NCBI GenBank assembly: GCA_944363005.1
Contig: CALVTV010000038.1
Span: 1-9,826 of the forward strand
Origin: an uncultured Clostridia bacterium
Lineage (GTDB): Bacteria; Bacillota; Clostridia; Christensenellales; Aristaeellaceae
Direction: 5' to 3'
DNA: 9,826 nucleotides
The first letter of the stretch is position 1. Each line of letters opens with the position of its first letter. Below, piece after piece: positions 7,630-9,826 of the stretch. The translations under genes and the position numbers were made by a program. The notes beneath the pieces are model-generated. The model searched no databases, was not told the DNA's origin, and saw only the letters and a program-made list of their open reading frames with translations.

Positions 7630-7662
7630 AAAAAGGAGTGAGGTATGCTCACTCCTTTTTTT
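7630..7662. terminator. Strong bidirectional intrinsic terminator
   Basis: A perfect 13-base-pair inverted repeat, AAAAAGGAGTGAG (7630-7642) and CTCACTCCTTTTT (7648-7660), surrounds a 5-base GTATG loop and is followed by two more T residues. Because the arms end in A and T runs, the hairpin has a T tract on either strand. It can therefore end transcripts of DUF6062 (+) and of the convergent miaA (-). It lies 161 bases after the DUF6062 stop and 152 bases beyond the miaA stop, so both transcripts would have long 3' tails. Confidence 0.88.
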
Positions 7663-7695
7663 GCGCTCTGGAAAATGGCCCCTTACGACTGAAAA

Positions 7696-7714
7696 AGCAA
7701 GGTATACCGTTGCT
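7696..7714. repeat. Inverted repeat centred on GGTATACC; possible weak terminator for miaA
   Basis: AGCAA (7696-7700) and TTGCT (7710-7714) flank the perfect 8-base palindrome GGTATACC (7701-7708), with one unmatched G. On the minus strand the second arm runs into a short T run (TTGCTTTTT), so this could be a weak first terminator after miaA. The short stem and the palindromic centre would also fit a protein-binding site, but there is no start of a gene beside it. Confidence 0.3.
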
Positions 7715-7814
7715 GACTCAGCGATTTTTTGTTATGTGAATCCTCCTGCCAAATCGGTCGCAGGCAGAGCGCAACGGAATTTTCAGACCTTTGCCGGTGA
7801 TGCAACCGACCGCA

Positions 7815-8729
7815 TTATCTGCTCACCGATGCATCTTCCCCCAAGAAGGTGTCCATTGCTTCGCAGGCCTGCGCGAGAAAATCCCCGCTCATGTCCAGCC
7901 AGACGATATCCGGATTCCGGCGGAACCATGTCATCTGCCGCTTCGCGAACTGCTTGATCGCCGTGGACAACAGGCGCAGCATTTCGTCCTTATCCGCAAT
8001 TTCACCCAGCAGATATTGCGTAATAAACCGGTATTCCAGCCCCAAACCGAGCAAAAACTCCTTCGTCGCCCCGTGATCCAGCAGTCCCTGTACCTCTTCG
8101 ATCATGCCCGCTTCTACACGGCGCTGCAAACGCTCGTCGATCCGTTTGGCCAGCACATCGCGCGGCCAGCTGACGCCCAAACGCAAGCTTTGATATCGCG
8201 CTGCTTTCGACGGTTGCGCGTCGTCGCCGGCATGAATGCGTTCAATCATTCGCATGACGCGGTTGCGGTTGCACCGATCCACTTGTGGCTGCTCGACGAG
8301 TTTGCAGAGCATGTCATAGAGTTCAGGGGTGGTCAGCTTCTCCAGTTCCGCGCGATAGGCCAAATCAGGCTCCTTGTCGGAGAGAAGATATCCATCCAGA
8401 ACCGCATCCACATACAGGCCCGTTCCCCCAACAATCATCGGCAGATGCCCGCGGGCTCGAATTCGCTCGATTTCATCATAACTCATTCGCTGAAAATCGG
8501 CCATCGAAAAGAATGCATTGGGCTCCCGCACATCGATCAGATGGTGCGCAATGCCCTGCATCTCTTCGCTTGTTACCTTTCCGCTCCCCAAATCCAGGCC
8601 CCGAAAGACCTGCCTGGAATCTGCCGAAATGATTTCCGCGTTGTACCGCTTCGCCAGTTCAATGCCCAACGCACTTTTTCCAGATGCGTTGGTGCCTACA
8701 ACCGCGACAATCTTGGGTAAACCACTCAT
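7815..8729 (-). CDS. miaA: tRNA dimethylallyltransferase (MiaA), divergent type
   Basis: A 304-residue enzyme that transfers a dimethylallyl group from DMAPP to N6 of A37 in tRNAs reading UNN codons; cytosolic. The P-loop is GTNASGKS (12-19). SADSRQVFRG (36-44 region) supplies the conserved catalytic Asp (D37). HHLIDV (62-67), GGTGLYVD (101-108) and FAKRQMTWFRR (261-271) are the other family blocks, so the active-site framework looks intact. Several blocks differ from the usual bacterial form: SADSRQ and GSGKVT instead of SADSMQ and GTAKP, and LGLGLEYRFITQYL where most have GIGYKE. From memory this GLEYR form is typical of Patescibacteria (CPR) and scattered other lineages. GGGAG about 9 bases before the ATG is the likely ribosome binding site. 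The gene has its own promoter immediately upstream and is followed by the bidirectional terminator. Confidence 0.93.
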   Translation of the reverse strand: MSGLPKIVAVVGTNASGKSALGIELAKRYNAEIISADSRQVFRGLDLGSGKVTSEEMQGIAHHLIDVREPNAFFSMADFQRMSYDEIERIRARGHLPMIVGGTGLYVDAVLDGYLLSDKEPDLAYRAELEKLTTPELYDMLCKLVEQPQVDRCNRNRVMRMIERIHAGDDAQPSKAARYQSLRLGVSWPRDVLAKRIDERLQRRVEAGMIEEVQGLLDHGATKEFLLGLGLEYRFITQYLLGEIADKDEMLRLLSTAIKQFAKRQMTWFRRNPDIVWLDMSGDFLAQACEAMDTFLGEDASVSR

Positions 8730-8761
8730 CCTGCCAAGCTCCCGTCAACGTATTTGATATG

Positions 8762-8790
8762 AGTATAGCATATTCTGCACACTGCGGCAA
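8762..8790 (-). promoter_or_regulatory. Predicted sigma-A promoter for miaA
   Basis: On the minus strand TTGCCG (8790-8785, 4 of 6) is separated by exactly 17 bases from TATACT (8767-8762, 5 of 6), which is preceded by TGC, making an extended -10. Initiation near 8755 leaves a 5' leader of about 26 bases before the miaA ATG. The -35 begins only 2 bases after the stop codon of the upstream cyclodeaminase gene. No terminator lies between, so miaA may also receive readthrough from it. Confidence 0.68.
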
Positions 8791-8792
8791 GT

Positions 8793-9826
8793 TTATCCTC
8801 GCGTGCCCCGATCCACATTGACCAGGAAGTCCTGTACATTGCCCACAAACGACTTCACGGCAAGACTGCCTCTGTCGCGCAATTTGCCAACGACAAACTC
8901 GGAAACGTCCACGCAATACAGGTACACAGGACGTACCACACCATCCCATACCCGGAAAGACGGCGTCATATTGCCCGTCGCAATGGAATGCAATTGCGTC
9001 GCCAAACAGATGACAGTCGTCGCCTGCCGCACGAGATTGCGCATCGCATCCTGCGCGAGGTACACGTCCCCGATAACCTCAGGCAACGGCCCATCGTCTC
9101 GAATGGACCCAGCCAACACAAACGGTATGTTCTTCTTCACGCATGCATGCATAATTCCATCCTCGATGGCGTAAGCCTGCAAAAATGCAGGAATAGAGCC
9201 ACATGCCCGCACGCGGTTGATCACATCAATATGGTGATAATGCCCGTTAGGCGCAGCCTTCTGCGTATAAATGTCCTGTCCAAGCGCAGTGCGCAGCAAA
9301 GCGCCCTCCAGGGCATGCGTCGCCAACGCATTGCCTGCCAGCAAGCCATGGCAATAACCATGCTCAATCAGGGATACCATGGCATTGCGGGCATCCGCGT
9401 CAAAGGAGCATGCCGGGCCCAGAACGAACAGAATCCGGCCGTGATCACGCTCATGACGAAGCAGCTCATACAATTGGTCATAATCGCAGGAATACGCCGT
9501 TTCACGCGAACGGCTGTTGCGGAAGGAAAAGCTCTCGCCTGTGCCTGCCTCGGTTGATTCAAAGCCATGGGGATGCACATAGATGCCCTCGCGCCCATCT
9601 TCCGTTCGGCCCAGAACGATCTGTTCGCCCGCATGCACATTGCGGAATTCCCGCACCTCGATATTTCCCCGGTCATTCAACACCGCAACACAGTCCATCC
9701 GGCTCTCCTGCGCCAATACCCACTGCCCATGTACATGATAGTACTCGGGGAAAATGGTTGTGGCATGGTAGCCCTCCGGCACAACACCATCCTGCGGCGC
9801 GGGGCTCGTACGGATCTGGGGTGCAT
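8793..9826 (-). CDS. AgrE/ArgZ-family ornithine cyclodeaminase (TIGR00300), N-terminus missing
   Basis: The last 343 residues of a protein whose start lies beyond the right edge. The frame stays open to the edge, so the GTG at 9780-9782 is not its start. It matches, from memory, the LOR/SDH-region family (TIGR00300), whose characterised members (archaeal OCD, cyanobacterial ArgZ/AgrE) convert L-ornithine to L-proline and ammonia using NAD+. Family landmarks by visible residue: PEGYHATT (16-23), a Rossmann-like C-terminal half starting at LFVLGPA (about 132-138), LLAGNALATHALE (161-173), HYHHIDVINRVRACGSI (195-211), GIMHACV, and VLAGSIRDDGPLPEVIGD (236-253). It ends with CVDVSEFVV and NVQDFLVNV. 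Members are usually somewhat over 400 residues, so perhaps 60-80 are missing. Whether a cyanobacterial-type N-terminal arginine dihydrolase domain is fused cannot be seen. The role in proline supply or ornithine catabolism is inferred from family only. Confidence 0.85.
   Translation of the reverse strand, partial: APQIRTSPAPQDGVVPEGYHATTIFPEYYHVHGQWVLAQESRMDCVAVLNDRGNIEVREFRNVHAGEQIVLGRTEDGREGIYVHPHGFESTEAGTGESFSFRNSRSRETAYSCDYDQLYELLRHERDHGRILFVLGPACSFDADARNAMVSLIEHGYCHGLLAGNALATHALEGALLRTALGQDIYTQKAAPNGHYHHIDVINRVRACGSIPAFLQAYAIEDGIMHACVKKNIPFVLAGSIRDDGPLPEVIGDVYLAQDAMRNLVRQATTVICLATQLHSIATGNMTPSFRVWDGVVRPVYLYCVDVSEFVVGKLRDRGSLAVKSFVGNVQDFLVNVDRGTRG

Larger units (their letters stand above)
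7469..7814. other. 346-base intergenic region between convergent genes
   Basis: No supportable protein gene is present; the longest open frames are short, lack ribosome binding sites, or are antisense to miaA. The region holds the strong bidirectional terminator described separately and an inverted repeat around GGTATACC. It also holds some weaker self-complementarity between the DUF6062 stop and the terminator: GAACT/AGTTC with a TCCT loop at 7539-7552, enclosed by GCCCG (7521-7525) pairing with CGGGC (7590-7594). That could be structured 3' UTR or a small RNA, but it matches no RNA family I know. Confidence 0.6.

Noticed and set aside
7709..7731. GCTGACTCAGC hairpin followed by a T run as a second plus-strand terminator
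   Set aside because: The loop is only three bases and the stem relies on wobble pairs; it lies downstream of a much stronger terminator.
7734..7747. AGGAGG ribosome-binding-like sequence on the minus strand followed by ATA
   Set aside because: No ATG, GTG or TTG stands at proper spacing and the frame closes after five codons, so it is at most a relic.
7791..8720. 309-codon open frame on the plus strand
   Set aside because: It is the complement of miaA, which is supported by family motifs, a promoter and a ribosome binding site. The plus-strand frame has none of these.

Overview
The window looks like chromosomal DNA from a fairly GC-rich member of the Clostridia, probably a gut anaerobe of the Christensenellales/Oscillospirales/Lachnospirales kind. 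The signs are strong AGGAGG-type ribosome binding sites, one TTG start, a DUF6062 gene, a COG2509 flavoprotein, and a GH31 enzyme that closely resembles a cytosolic alpha-glucosidase known from Ruminococcus (Blautia) obeum. This placement rests on gene content and recalled family sequences; no database search was possible.

Layout from left to right. Positions 1-56 (-) hold the first codons of an exported protein. Positions 149-733 (-) encode a small flavodoxin-fold protein. Positions 872-2959 (+) encode a complete GH31 alpha-glucosidase with its own extended -10 promoter. A second promoter sits just after it and drives a two-gene flavoprotein operon. That operon is an HI0933/BaiN-type oxidoreductase (3023-4267, TTG start) joined by an ATGA stop/start overlap to a COG2509 FAD-dependent dehydrogenase (4264-5874). 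Converging on it is a membrane-anchored SPOR-domain protein (5802-6635, -), whose last 23 codons overlap the dehydrogenase gene on the opposite strand. Divergent from the SPOR gene is a DUF6062 gene (6725-7468, +) with a duplicated CxxC/CxxH motif.

A 346-base intergenic stretch (7469-7814) follows, holding a strong bidirectional terminator between DUF6062 and the converging miaA. miaA (7815-8729, -) encodes a divergent tRNA dimethylallyltransferase with a clear sigma-A-type promoter of its own. The window ends inside an AgrE/ArgZ (TIGR00300)-family ornithine cyclodeaminase gene (8793-9826, -) whose N-terminus lies outside.

Functionally this is a mixed housekeeping and metabolic region: intracellular isomalto-/malto-oligosaccharide breakdown, two uncharacterised flavoprotein oxidoreductases, a cell-envelope protein, tRNA A37 modification, and ornithine-to-proline conversion. 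Strand switches are frequent and transcription units are one or two genes long. I saw no mobile elements, CRISPR arrays, tRNA or rRNA genes, phage genes or defence genes, and no convincing evidence of a new multi-gene system. The most unusual points are the overprinted tail of the SPOR protein, the repeated Cys/His motif in DUF6062, and the atypical miaA lineage.
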